Shown piece after piece: positions 27,054 through 35,305 of a stretch of DNA of 45,152 nt. The notes beneath the pieces are model-generated. The model was not told the DNA's origin. It saw only the letters and a list, made by a program, of their open reading frames with translations, and searched no databases. The stretch comes from Rubripirellula sp. (GTDB lineage Bacteria; Planctomycetota; Planctomycetia; Pirellulales; Pirellulaceae): positions 1 to 45,152 of the forward strand of contig JAQWPZ010000014.1 of NCBI GenBank assembly GCA_029245125.1, given 5' to 3'. The position numbers were made by a program, and so were the translations under genes. Numbering within the stretch: position 1 is the first letter of the stretch; every line of letters starts with the position of its first letter.

Positions 27054-27788
27054 ATGGATCAATTCCTACTCCTCCAAGTTCGAAACAGCGATGACCCGAT
27101 GCGGCAGCAAGAGGTCGATTGCTTTGCCCGCGCTCTCCATTGCGAGCCAGCACAAATCGGAGTGTTTGATCTGCTTGGCGGCTTCCCTACTGGTGCCGAT
27201 CTGGCGCCCTATGATGTGGTGCTACTCGGAGGCAGTGGCGATTATTCAGTCGCCGAAGGCGGTCCATGGTTGCCACCTGCTTTGGCGGCGATGCGAGAAC
27301 TTTATGACCTCAACATTCCGACCTTTGCCTCTTGCTGGGGCTTCCAGGCGATGGCCAAAGCACTTGGTGGCGAGGTAGTAACCGACAAAAGTCGTGCAGA
27401 AATCGGCGCTGTCGAAGTACACCTGACCGAAGCGGGACGAAGTGATCCGCTATTCGCTCCCCTGGGCAATCAATTTCTCGCGCCCATGGGGCACCAAGAT
27501 TGCGTTACAAAACTACCGAGCCAAGCACTGCGTCTCGCTTCATCAGATAAAGTAGCCAATCAAGCGTTCTGCATTCCAGGCAAGCCAATTTACTGCACGC
27601 AGTTCCATCCTGAACTCGATCGTGCTGCTTTGCTGCAACGGCTTCGCGCCTACCCCCGCTATGTCGAGCAGATCAGCGGAAAGTCGCTGGAAGAATTCTC
27701 GCACGATCTGAAGGCAACTCCCAAAACGGATGCCTTGCTAGCCAGGTTCATGCAGCAACTGCGGACGTCGCCACCGGCAAACCGATAG
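27054..27788 (+). CDS. Class I glutamine amidotransferase-like protein
   Basis: A 244-residue stand-alone GATase1 domain. The nucleophile elbow is SCWGFQAM (Cys94), and the His-Glu pair lies in QFHPEL (185-187), so the Cys-His-Glu triad is intact. GGSGDYSV (~60) resembles the oxyanion region of GuaA-like stand-alone domains. Such proteins hydrolyse glutamine or gamma-glutamyl compounds; no synthetase partner is adjacent. ATG 27054 gives MDQFLLLQVRNSD; the open frame to 27018 adds 12 hydrophobic residues that may not be translated. Its stop lies 5 nt from the stop of the convergent sulfatase gene. Confidence 0.85.
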   Translation: MDQFLLLQVRNSDDPMRQQEVDCFARALHCEPAQIGVFDLLGGFPTGADLAPYDVVLLGGSGDYSVAEGGPWLPPALAAMRELYDLNIPTFASCWGFQAMAKALGGEVVTDKSRAEIGAVEVHLTEAGRSDPLFAPLGNQFLAPMGHQDCVTKLPSQALRLASSDKVANQAFCIPGKPIYCTQFHPELDRAALLQRLRAYPRYVEQISGKSLEEFSHDLKATPKTDALLARFMQQLRTSPPANR

Positions 27789-27793
27789 TCGTG

Positions 27794-29347
27794 TCACTCA
27801 ATTCCCTGCAAGCGCGGGTTGTCGTGATAATCGGCTGGAATCGCTGGCGTGCGTGGCTGAATAGCTTTCGCCCCACGGTAATTCGGCCATTCAATTCGTT
27901 GACCTTCATAGCGGGCGAACTCCCACTCGGGCCAAGTTGGACTTTCCGCCTGGACCTCACGATATTTCGATTCCAAAATCGCTCGCATCTCAGCAAATCG
28001 ATCTGGCTCACGACGTTTCAGATCGGTTGTCTCGCTGATATCCTCCACCAAGTTGTAAAGATCCATCTCCCCAAGCTTCGCCGTTTTAATCGCCTGCTGA
28101 TCCATTGAATCAATGCCACCGCGTTGTCGAATCGGATCGACGTCCAGCTCAGCGGAAAGTTTCCAATTGCCAATTCGAATTGCAACTTTGTGATTGCCAC
28201 TGGCCCCGTAGAAATGCCAGTAGAGTGGTGTAGTACGTCGCACTTTCCGTCCGTGCCAAAGCGGAACGATACTCGCCCCATCCAATTTCCGATCGGAGGG
28301 CGGCTTGATGTCGGCCAGTTCGCATAGAGTTGGAAGTAGATCTGTTCCAATGACCGGAGCGTCTGATTCGCTACCCCTCATGATCTGCGTTGGCCAGCGC
28401 AGAATCCCTGGAACACGAATTCCACCGTCGGTGACGTAACCCTTCTTATCACGCAGAGGACCGGCCGATCCGTTGGGATGGTAGGCCGTCTTGGCCGGTC
28501 CATTGTCACTGGTGAACACAACAAACGTCTGATCACGCAAGCCAAGCTCATCGACTGCTTTCATTAAGTCACCAAAGGCAGTATCCATTTGAGTAATGTT
28601 GCCATGATGCGCGGCATAGCTGGGATCGGGCGACGGATACAACTTTTCAAACTGAGGATGCGTCGCGATCGGCTCATGCGGTTCGTGAAACGAGACGAAC
28701 AGAAAAAAGGGGCGTTGCCGATCTCGCACTTCTCGCAACCAATAAACGGCCTCTTTCGCGACCAGATCGGCGGCGTAGCCTTTCAACGGACCAAGTGGAA
28801 TCCCGTTGCGGACAAAGTTGTAGGGATTCCGATGGTTCGGCAAGCAATTGTTCTGGGTTGCAAACCAATGCTCGAACCCGTGATCGCCAGGTTGAGGCTG
28901 ACCTGTCAGATTGAATCGCCCATTCAAATGCCACTTTCCCGTCAATGCTGTCTCGTACCCAGCATCTCGCAACAAAGTTGCCACGGTAATCTCAGTGGTC
29001 GGCACATGCATCGGCGACAGCATCGGAATCCAATTGTGAATCCCGACACGCGTCGGCGTCCGCCCAGTCATCAACCCTGTCCTCGACGGCGAGCAATTAG
29101 GATGCGCTGAGTAACAATTGGTCAATCGCATTCCATCACGTGCGAACTGATCCAGATGGGGCGTTTTCAACTCGGCATTCCCAAAACAATGCAGGTCGCC
29201 ATAACCAAGATCATCGCATAACACGACTAAAAAATTTGGACGTTCGTCACCCAATGCCTGATTCGACACAATCAATGTCACGAACGAATAAGCAACGGAA
29301 AAAAAACACCGTCCCCATCCCAATTTTGAACTGGCCGCAGGATTCAA
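27794..29347 (-). CDS. Secreted sulfatase (arylsulfatase family)
   Basis: The 517-residue protein starts at TTG 29347, supported by GTGAGG 7 nt upstream, and has a Sec leader (VAYSFVTLIVSNQALG). The metal-binding start is NFLVVLCDDLGYGD, and the formylglycine signature is CSPSRTGLMTGR, with the Cys to be oxidised. GKWHLNG, FHEPHEP and FTSDNGP are the further active-site motifs, and all are present. Planctomycete sulfatases desulfate algal or animal polysaccharides. Cys-type maturation needs a formylglycine-generating enzyme, and none is in this window. It is tail to tail with the amidotransferase gene (5 nt). Confidence 0.94.
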   Translation of the reverse strand: MNPAASSKLGWGRCFFSVAYSFVTLIVSNQALGDERPNFLVVLCDDLGYGDLHCFGNAELKTPHLDQFARDGMRLTNCYSAHPNCSPSRTGLMTGRTPTRVGIHNWIPMLSPMHVPTTEITVATLLRDAGYETALTGKWHLNGRFNLTGQPQPGDHGFEHWFATQNNCLPNHRNPYNFVRNGIPLGPLKGYAADLVAKEAVYWLREVRDRQRPFFLFVSFHEPHEPIATHPQFEKLYPSPDPSYAAHHGNITQMDTAFGDLMKAVDELGLRDQTFVVFTSDNGPAKTAYHPNGSAGPLRDKKGYVTDGGIRVPGILRWPTQIMRGSESDAPVIGTDLLPTLCELADIKPPSDRKLDGASIVPLWHGRKVRRTTPLYWHFYGASGNHKVAIRIGNWKLSAELDVDPIRQRGGIDSMDQQAIKTAKLGEMDLYNLVEDISETTDLKRREPDRFAEMRAILESKYREVQAESPTWPEWEFARYEGQRIEWPNYRGAKAIQPRTPAIPADYHDNPRLQGIE

Positions 29348-29354
29348 TGGTCTA

Positions 29355-29360
29355 CCTCAC
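29355..29360 (-). promoter_or_regulatory. Shine-Dalgarno supporting a TTG start
   Basis: GTGAGG on the minus strand lies 7 nt before TTG 29347, the only start that leaves the whole sulfatase leader peptide intact. Confidence 0.5.
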
Positions 29361-29643
29361 AGAAGAGCAAAACCGTGGTATGTCACCCAAACGCTAACAA
29401 CAGGGCTTTCTGATAAGATAGTGAATCGCGGTTCCTCTTCAAAACGGAAATCCCACCCACTGCCCAAACCCTGTTCTCGCAACGCCGCGTTGTGATCAAC
29501 CGCAGCTCCAGACTTCGCAGCACATTTTGTGCAGTCACGCGAAAGACATCTGCCGAAGGCATGCCGGAATATTTCAGCGGTGACGAGCAGAACCCGATCA
29601 TTTCACCCGCCAAACCTTCATGCCTCTGATGGAATCTTACGGT

Positions 29644-30741
29644 ATGCGATCATCTTACAATTTGTTTCTGTTCACGTTGCTTCTGCTGACAACGCCAACC
29701 TTTGTCTACGCCCAAGCACCCCCACATGCCACACTCCCACGTGCCACACCTGAATCACAAGGTGTCTCGTCGAGTGCCATTGTTGATTTTATTCTGACTG
29801 CGGATCAGACCGTCGATTCGATGCACAGCTTCATGCTGCTGCGAAATGGGAAGGTGTTAGCCGAAGCCTGGTGGGCACCCGAATCACCCGACAAACCGCA
29901 CATCCTGTGGTCTTTGAGCAAGAGCTTCACTTCGACTGCCGTGGGGCTAGCCGTTGCAGATGGGAAATTCTCGATCGACGATCGCGTGGTGTCATTTTTC
30001 CCAGAGCAGGTACCGAATGATCCGTCACAGAATCTCGCGGCGATGCGTGTCCGCGATTTATTGACCATGACCGCAGGACATCAGACAGAAGTCAATCTGC
30101 GGCGATCAAACGATTGGATCGCAGGTTTTTTAAATCATCAGGTTCCGCATAAGCCGGGGACACATTTTCAGTACAACACCCCTGCGACCTTCATGCAATC
30201 TGCGATTGTCCAGAAAGCCACCGGACAAACAGTGCGAGACTATCTCGAGAGCCGTTTGTTCCAGCCACTTGGTATCGAAACGCCTACTTGGGACGAGAGC
30301 CCGAGTGGCATCTCAATTGGAGGGTACGGTTTGTATCTGCGAACCGAGGACATTGCGAAATTCGGCCAACTGTTCCTCCAAGAAGGGATGTGGCAAGGGA
30401 AACAGATTGTGCCATCGGATTGGGTCAAAATGGCAACCAGCAAACAAGTCTCCAACGGCACCAATGCCAATAGCGACTGGAACCAAGGCTACGGCTTTCA
30501 ATTCTGGCGTTGTCGACACAATGCGGTTCGCGGGGATGGCATGGCGGGTCAGTTTTGCATCCTGTTACCCGATCAAGATGCGGTCGTCGTGATGACAGCG
30601 AACACACGCAACATGGGCGCGGAACTGAACCTCGTCTGGGACAAGTTGCTGCCCGCTTTTCATGACGAGCCCCTACCAGAAAACGCCGCGGACCAAACCA
30701 AGCTCAAAGCCATTACCGCAGATCTAAAAGCATCCCGATAG
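29644..30741 (+). CDS. Serine beta-lactamase-like hydrolase (class C / S12 family)
   Basis: A ~365-residue exported serine hydrolase with a leader (FLFTLLLLTTPTFVYA, cut before QAPP). The SxxK motif is SLSK (Ser90, Lys93). The second motif is YNT (~177) in place of the usual YxN. A Gly-rich strand with DGMAGQF near ~305 probably stands in for the KTG box. Family members act as esterases, D-aminopeptidases or penicillin-binding-protein-like enzymes; beta-lactam resistance should not be assumed. ATG 29644 gives the cleanest signal peptide; ATGs at 29620 and 29629 are also in frame. Confidence 0.88.
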   Translation: MRSSYNLFLFTLLLLTTPTFVYAQAPPHATLPRATPESQGVSSSAIVDFILTADQTVDSMHSFMLLRNGKVLAEAWWAPESPDKPHILWSLSKSFTSTAVGLAVADGKFSIDDRVVSFFPEQVPNDPSQNLAAMRVRDLLTMTAGHQTEVNLRRSNDWIAGFLNHQVPHKPGTHFQYNTPATFMQSAIVQKATGQTVRDYLESRLFQPLGIETPTWDESPSGISIGGYGLYLRTEDIAKFGQLFLQEGMWQGKQIVPSDWVKMATSKQVSNGTNANSDWNQGYGFQFWRCRHNAVRGDGMAGQFCILLPDQDAVVVMTANTRNMGAELNLVWDKLLPAFHDEPLPENAADQTKLKAITADLKASR

Positions 30742-30750
30742 CTGCCTCAA

Positions 30751-30780
30751 ACATCTCGACAGGTCTCGACAGGTCTCGAC
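30751..30780. repeat. 10-bp tandem triplication
   Basis: ACATCTCGAC, AGGTCTCGAC and AGGTCTCGAC are adjacent. They start ten bases after the stop codon of the serine hydrolase gene. Confidence 0.75.
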
Positions 30781-30860
30781 ATAGTGGTTGCCCCACACTT
30801 CATTCACGACAGAAAGCGAGCGATGCGTTCGTCGTGATTCAACCACACCGGCGAAACGGC

Positions 30861-32081
30861 TTACAGAATCCGTTTTGGCGAGATTAACTGATTGGCAAGC
30901 AACAAACCGCCGACCAAGGCCACCCCAAGAATTGACATCGAAAACGCCAACTCCACCCCACGGATCGTTTCGTTATCGATCATCGCAGTCAATGCCGAAT
31001 AACCGATCGTTCCCGGAACCAGGATCAACAATCCTGGTGTTTGCGGAATGATCGCCGGACGGTTGAACACGCGAGCATAAATGTTGCTCCCGCAGCCAAC
31101 CGCCATCGCGCCAAGCAACGCCCCCACTTCAGGACCTGCCATCTCTGTCATGGTACGACTGGTCAAAAACCCGCTGATCACAACCACCATGATCGCAGGC
31201 CACTGCGAGATAGGCGCTTTGAATACGACTGCTAACGCCATCGGCGTAACGGAAACCGCAATCCAAAGGCACCATCCCGGCAGCGGATCTATCTTGTCAT
31301 GCATCGGTTCCATCCACGCATCAGTCAGTCGCCACGCGATCGCCACGCCCACAACCAACGTGAACAAACTGACCATCGCACCAGCCAAACGCGCACTTCC
31401 CGACGAAAGATGGTGCAACGCAAGCTCAGTGAGTGCGATCGTTAGCGTGAGACCTGGAATGGGAAGAATCAATGCCGCCATCGTGATCAACCGGTCATTC
31501 ACCGGCAACCAATGTCCCAAAGCAACCGCACAGAGCGCGACGGCGAACCCCAGAAACGGCTCCAGCAAACCGCGCTGAGTGAACACTGATGCAAACATCG
31601 CAAGGTAGGCAATCACGAGGCCAAAAAAACCCGCGATCAATGTTTCTAGCCAGCTACCACCAAAAATGACAGCGACACCCGCACAGGCAATTGCCGATGC
31701 AAGTAAAGATACGAGCGTTCGAAACGGCGGCGGGTCCGACGCTGTTTGCTCCAAACGTTCGGCCGCATCCGCAACACTGATCCGACCAGACTCCAAATCC
31801 TCCAGGATCTGATCAAGCGCTAACAACTTGCTGATATCGGTTTCTCCCGATTCAACACGTCGAACGTAAGTTCGCTGCGATTCACCGTACCCCAATCCGA
31901 CGATCAGCGCGGTCGGGGTATACAAAAACTCACTGTGCAAACCCTGCGTCGTAGCGACCCGCGTCATCACTCCTTCCAGGCGAAATGACGGGGTCCCATA
32001 GCGATGCAACAACTCCGCCGCGCGAAGCAGAAAAGAGTCGATTTGTTCGGATTCCTCGGAAACCGATTCAATACGTTTCAA
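30861..32081 (-). CDS. Threonine/serine exporter (ThrE family)
   Basis: A 406-residue inner-membrane protein of the ThrE family, which exports threonine and serine. Residues ~1-125 are the soluble N-terminal DUF1212 part (HRYGTPSFRLEGVM, GYGESQRTYVRRV). About ten hydrophobic helices follow, with GLLEPFLGFAVALCAVALGH, ALILPIPGLTLT, GAMAVGCGSNIYAR and TPGLLILVPGTIGY, the last typical of the second ThrE domain. The start is TTG 32081, with GGGGA 7 nt upstream. It is the last gene of a likely three-gene unit, 61 nt after the selenium-binding protein gene. Why an amino-acid exporter sits there is unclear. Confidence 0.9.
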   Translation of the reverse strand: MKRIESVSEESEQIDSFLLRAAELLHRYGTPSFRLEGVMTRVATTQGLHSEFLYTPTALIVGLGYGESQRTYVRRVESGETDISKLLALDQILEDLESGRISVADAAERLEQTASDPPPFRTLVSLLASAIACAGVAVIFGGSWLETLIAGFFGLVIAYLAMFASVFTQRGLLEPFLGFAVALCAVALGHWLPVNDRLITMAALILPIPGLTLTIALTELALHHLSSGSARLAGAMVSLFTLVVGVAIAWRLTDAWMEPMHDKIDPLPGWCLWIAVSVTPMALAVVFKAPISQWPAIMVVVISGFLTSRTMTEMAGPEVGALLGAMAVGCGSNIYARVFNRPAIIPQTPGLLILVPGTIGYSALTAMIDNETIRGVELAFSMSILGVALVGGLLLANQLISPKRIL

Positions 32082-32142
32082 CCGGAATTCCCCACGACAC
32101 TGTGGTCACTTGCAGACAAATCACTCCAAGCCGCCCTTCCAC

Positions 32143-33585
32143 CTAGACCCAGATATCCGAGGTACTGTCCCCACCGGGAAAACGAATCTCGTGGGCGCGG
32201 GCCGGACCGTTGGGCTCGGCTCCGAAGTCAACAAAAAATCGGTCGTTCAGCTTCAATCCACCGCTTTCAGTATCACAATCCAACTGCAGCATCCATGAAC
32301 CCTGTTCGGCCATCTCCGGATAGAACTGGTTATCCCAGACGCTGTACAGACTGCTGGTAACGTACAGTCGCTTGCCATCAAGACTGAGTTGCAACATCTG
32401 TGGCCCACCGGTCAGCGACCGATCGCCCCAAGCCGGCGCGTGACCAATCACACCACCGAGCCAAACTTGGCCGGTGAGCTTCGGATGCTCTGGGTCGGAG
32501 ATGTCGTACTGGCGAATGTCACCGTGCAACCAATCCGAGAAATACAAGAACTGATCGTCAAGCGACAACACGATATCCGTGATCAAACCTGGCACCGGAA
32601 ACGGCCAGCCCTCGGTTTCGACCGGATCGACTTGGATGACCTTATTCGCTTTCCACTGGCCTGCTGTTTTTTGCCAGTGAAAAATTGCGCTGCTGAGTGC
32701 CGCGCCGACGAAACCATGGGTGCTATCCGGATCATGATGAAAACGGACCTCCAACGGGATCATGCCGTCGGTTCCAAGATCAATCGACTGGGCGATCTTA
32801 CGCTGTGACCAATCCCAAAAATGCAGGTGATGCCCAAACTTACCAGCCTCGACATCCTCCAACTGAAAGCCCTTTTTGACGGTATTGGGGGCCGCCCACT
32901 CGCTGCTGATCATGACATCATGACGCGGCTGATACCAAAAATCGTAATTGAAGTTCATCCCGTCGAGTGACTTTTCCCAACGCCCGCTGATTTCGAAATT
33001 GGAATCAATTTCTAAGAACCCACCAGGTGCGTTGCCGGCAGCATCACCCAACATCGAAATCATCATCACCCCGTCCGCGCGGCAATGAACCGTGTGAGGT
33101 GTTGATAGATTGGTTTTGCGGGCGATCTCGGCACCCGAAATCGTTTTGTGAAGCTTCAAATTCACCGGATCGACCGCATCGACAATGTAGATATTGCCGG
33201 AAGCCAAACCAGGCACGACCAAGTACCTTCGGTGTCCTTCACCATGACAACTGCTGCAAGCATTCCATCCGTAATGATGAAGCTCGTCCCCTATATTCGG
33301 CATTGAAAAGCGACCGACCACTTGGCTGTAGGTCGGGGATGCTGGATCAACATCAACTGTCGCCATGTAATCGGGACGAGATTGCTTGGTACCTACATAG
33401 ATCGCCGGAACGAAAGCAAACTTTTCTCGCGGTGAATCGATCGCATCTTGGATCGTTGCATAAGTTGGATGGCACTCGGCGTGTGCTGCGTGATCCCCAT
33501 GCTCTGGATGATCCCCCCGCAAATCAGCCATACCACCCGCGATAGTTGAAGCAGTCACACCCGCCATAAATTCCCGACGCTTCAT
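32143..33585 (-). CDS. Selenium-binding protein / methanethiol oxidase family (SBP56)
   Basis: The 480-residue protein has a probable Tat leader (MKRREFMAGVTASTIAGG), then the SBP56 beta-propeller. The family hallmark GDELHHYGWNACSSC is present, with Cys110 as the likely selenium/active-site Cys and Cys113 beside it. His-rich motifs STPHTVHC, GHHLHFWDW and EVRFHHDP are candidates for the copper site described in bacterial methanethiol oxidases. Those enzymes convert methanethiol to formaldehyde, H2O2 and H2S in the periplasm, so a part in marine sulfur cycling is possible but not shown. It lies 45 nt after a DUF1501 gene. A His-rich stretch (HPEHGDHAAHAECHP) sits just behind the leader. Confidence 0.9.
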   Translation of the reverse strand: MKRREFMAGVTASTIAGGMADLRGDHPEHGDHAAHAECHPTYATIQDAIDSPREKFAFVPAIYVGTKQSRPDYMATVDVDPASPTYSQVVGRFSMPNIGDELHHYGWNACSSCHGEGHRRYLVVPGLASGNIYIVDAVDPVNLKLHKTISGAEIARKTNLSTPHTVHCRADGVMMISMLGDAAGNAPGGFLEIDSNFEISGRWEKSLDGMNFNYDFWYQPRHDVMISSEWAAPNTVKKGFQLEDVEAGKFGHHLHFWDWSQRKIAQSIDLGTDGMIPLEVRFHHDPDSTHGFVGAALSSAIFHWQKTAGQWKANKVIQVDPVETEGWPFPVPGLITDIVLSLDDQFLYFSDWLHGDIRQYDISDPEHPKLTGQVWLGGVIGHAPAWGDRSLTGGPQMLQLSLDGKRLYVTSSLYSVWDNQFYPEMAEQGSWMLQLDCDTESGGLKLNDRFFVDFGAEPNGPARAHEIRFPGGDSTSDIWV

Positions 33586-33630
33586 CGACTTAAAAACCTC
33601 TTAAAAAATAATCCGTGAAACAAAAGCCAA

Positions 33631-35091
33631 TCAGAGTAATTCCGAGATCGGCTTTCCGTTCTGTTGCACAATAAAAGTTGGACGCCCGCGGTCGTCCGCA
33701 TACGTCGTCTGTAATGGAACTTGCATGTGATGATAAATCGTCGCCGCCAAATCAGCCGGCGTCACCGGTCGACTCTTGATCGCCCCACCATCCGCTTCTG
33801 TCGAACCAATCACTTGGCCATGCCGCATTCCACCACCGGCCAAACACATCGACATCACATGCGGCCAATGGTTGCGACCATCCGTACTCCCCTGAGTCCC
33901 GAGTTGCGGCGTCCGCCCGAACTCCCCCATCGCGATGACTAAAACCTCATCCAATAGGCCCCGCTGATCTAAATCGTTCACTAATGTCGTGATCAGATGG
34001 TCGAACAGCGGCAAGAGCGGACGAAGACCTTTCGATATCCCACCGTAGGGCGGGATGTTATCCCCATGGTTGTCCCAGGTGCCCGACGCCGTGTGATAAC
34101 TCAGATCAATCGTCACAAAGGCAGTCCCAGCTTCCACCAACCGCCGCGCCAACAAGGCTTGCTGACACCAAAGATGGGGACCGTACTGCTGCCGAATTGA
34201 CTCCGGTTCCGACATCATATCAAGCGCCGTCTGAACTCGCCCACCCGTCAACATATCGACCGCTTGTTGCTGATAGGAATCCATTGCCGCCATCGTGCCA
34301 GATGCGTCCAACTCGCGACGCATTTGGTCCAATTCACGAAGCAAGCCTAATCGCTGATCAATGCGGTCAAAATCCAAATCTCGCGGCATCCGAAACATCT
34401 GAGGACTCGAAACCTTGCCCGTGTCCTTGCCGACCAAATCGTAGATGGGAAGCTTCGCCGCTTGATTTGCAATGAAAGGATTATGTTGCTGACCCAAATG
34501 CCCGGCGTAGGCAATATGCGAAGGTGACCGCTGAAACGCGATGTAGGGGGGGACTTCCGGGTGATTCGCCCCCCGAAACTTGCCCACAATCGATCCGATC
34601 GCCGGACAACGATCCCCTCTCGGATTCACTCGCGGTGCCGCTTCCAGATGCCCCGTCTGCATGACCTGATTTGGTTCATGGCTGCTGTGCCGGCAATCGA
34701 CCGAGCGAATGATCGTGAACTTATCCAACATCGCCGCCTGCCGAGGCAGATGCTCACAAATGAATTCCCCAGGGATCGCGGTCGAAACAGGCGAGAACGG
34801 GCCGCGGTTCTCCAGCGGCCGATCGGGCTTCATATCCCACATATCGATGTGGCTCGGCCCACCCGTCATCCACAGCAAAATCACGCTCCGTCGCGATGAC
34901 GGCGATGTGGCTCCCGCTGCAGACAAAGCCCGCTGACGCAACAACTGCGGCAACGTCAATCCCGCCAACCCAGCCATCGACGCCTTGAAAAGGTTGCGGC
35001 GACTCCGGAAACAGAGTCCCTCCGGTTGCGTTCCACCAAAATTGGTAAAGGCGTGGCCCGCATGGCCACCCCAGGCTGAATTGTTCTGCAT
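33631..35091 (-). CDS. DUF1501 family protein, Tat-exported
   Basis: A 486-residue DUF1501 protein with an internal twin-arginine signal (RSRRNLFKASMAGLAGL, ~25-45). The fold resembles the alkaline-phosphatase/sulfatase superfamily: VILLWMTGGPSHIDMWD, RSVDCRHSSHEPNQ, TWDNHGDN and AMGEFGRTP. Function is not established; members are abundant in planctomycetes, usually next to DUF1549/1553 cytochrome proteins. Here the partner is absent, and the gene leads a unit with the selenium-binding protein and ThrE. ATG 35091 is preferred over the TTG at 35109 because AAGGTGAG lies just before it. Confidence 0.9.
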   Translation of the reverse strand: MQNNSAWGGHAGHAFTNFGGTQPEGLCFRSRRNLFKASMAGLAGLTLPQLLRQRALSAAGATSPSSRRSVILLWMTGGPSHIDMWDMKPDRPLENRGPFSPVSTAIPGEFICEHLPRQAAMLDKFTIIRSVDCRHSSHEPNQVMQTGHLEAAPRVNPRGDRCPAIGSIVGKFRGANHPEVPPYIAFQRSPSHIAYAGHLGQQHNPFIANQAAKLPIYDLVGKDTGKVSSPQMFRMPRDLDFDRIDQRLGLLRELDQMRRELDASGTMAAMDSYQQQAVDMLTGGRVQTALDMMSEPESIRQQYGPHLWCQQALLARRLVEAGTAFVTIDLSYHTASGTWDNHGDNIPPYGGISKGLRPLLPLFDHLITTLVNDLDQRGLLDEVLVIAMGEFGRTPQLGTQGSTDGRNHWPHVMSMCLAGGGMRHGQVIGSTEADGGAIKSRPVTPADLAATIYHHMQVPLQTTYADDRGRPTFIVQQNGKPISELL

Positions 35092-35095
35092 CGCT

Positions 35096-35103
35096 CTCAC
35101 CTT
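35096..35103 (-). promoter_or_regulatory. Shine-Dalgarno selecting ATG 35091
   Basis: AAGGTGAG on the minus strand, with its AAGG core 8 nt from the ATG, favours 35091 over the upstream in-frame TTG. Confidence 0.55.
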
Positions 35104-35305
35104 GGTCAAACGGTCCTGCCAGTTTACGGCCTAGCTAGCCATCAAATCCAGCAGGAGCAGAACAGCTCACAGGAACACCTTGACATTCAACCCCCTATTC
35201 TATACCCTGGTGTGCATGATTAAGGATGCCGTGCCAAGATGCGCGCGAGACAGACTCGCCTTGCAATGGATTCCATCACCCATCTCCCGACGGTTTTGCA
35301 AAACG

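Noticed and set aside
29644..30741. Antibiotic-resistance beta-lactamase
   Set aside because: The SxxK fold is shared by esterases and peptidases; the YNT motif and planctomycete context do not support a resistance call.
33244..33258. CSSCH in the selenium-binding protein read as a haem c site
   Set aside because: The motif is the SBP56 family hallmark (GWNACSSC), and the rest of the protein is an SBP56 propeller with no cytochrome domain.
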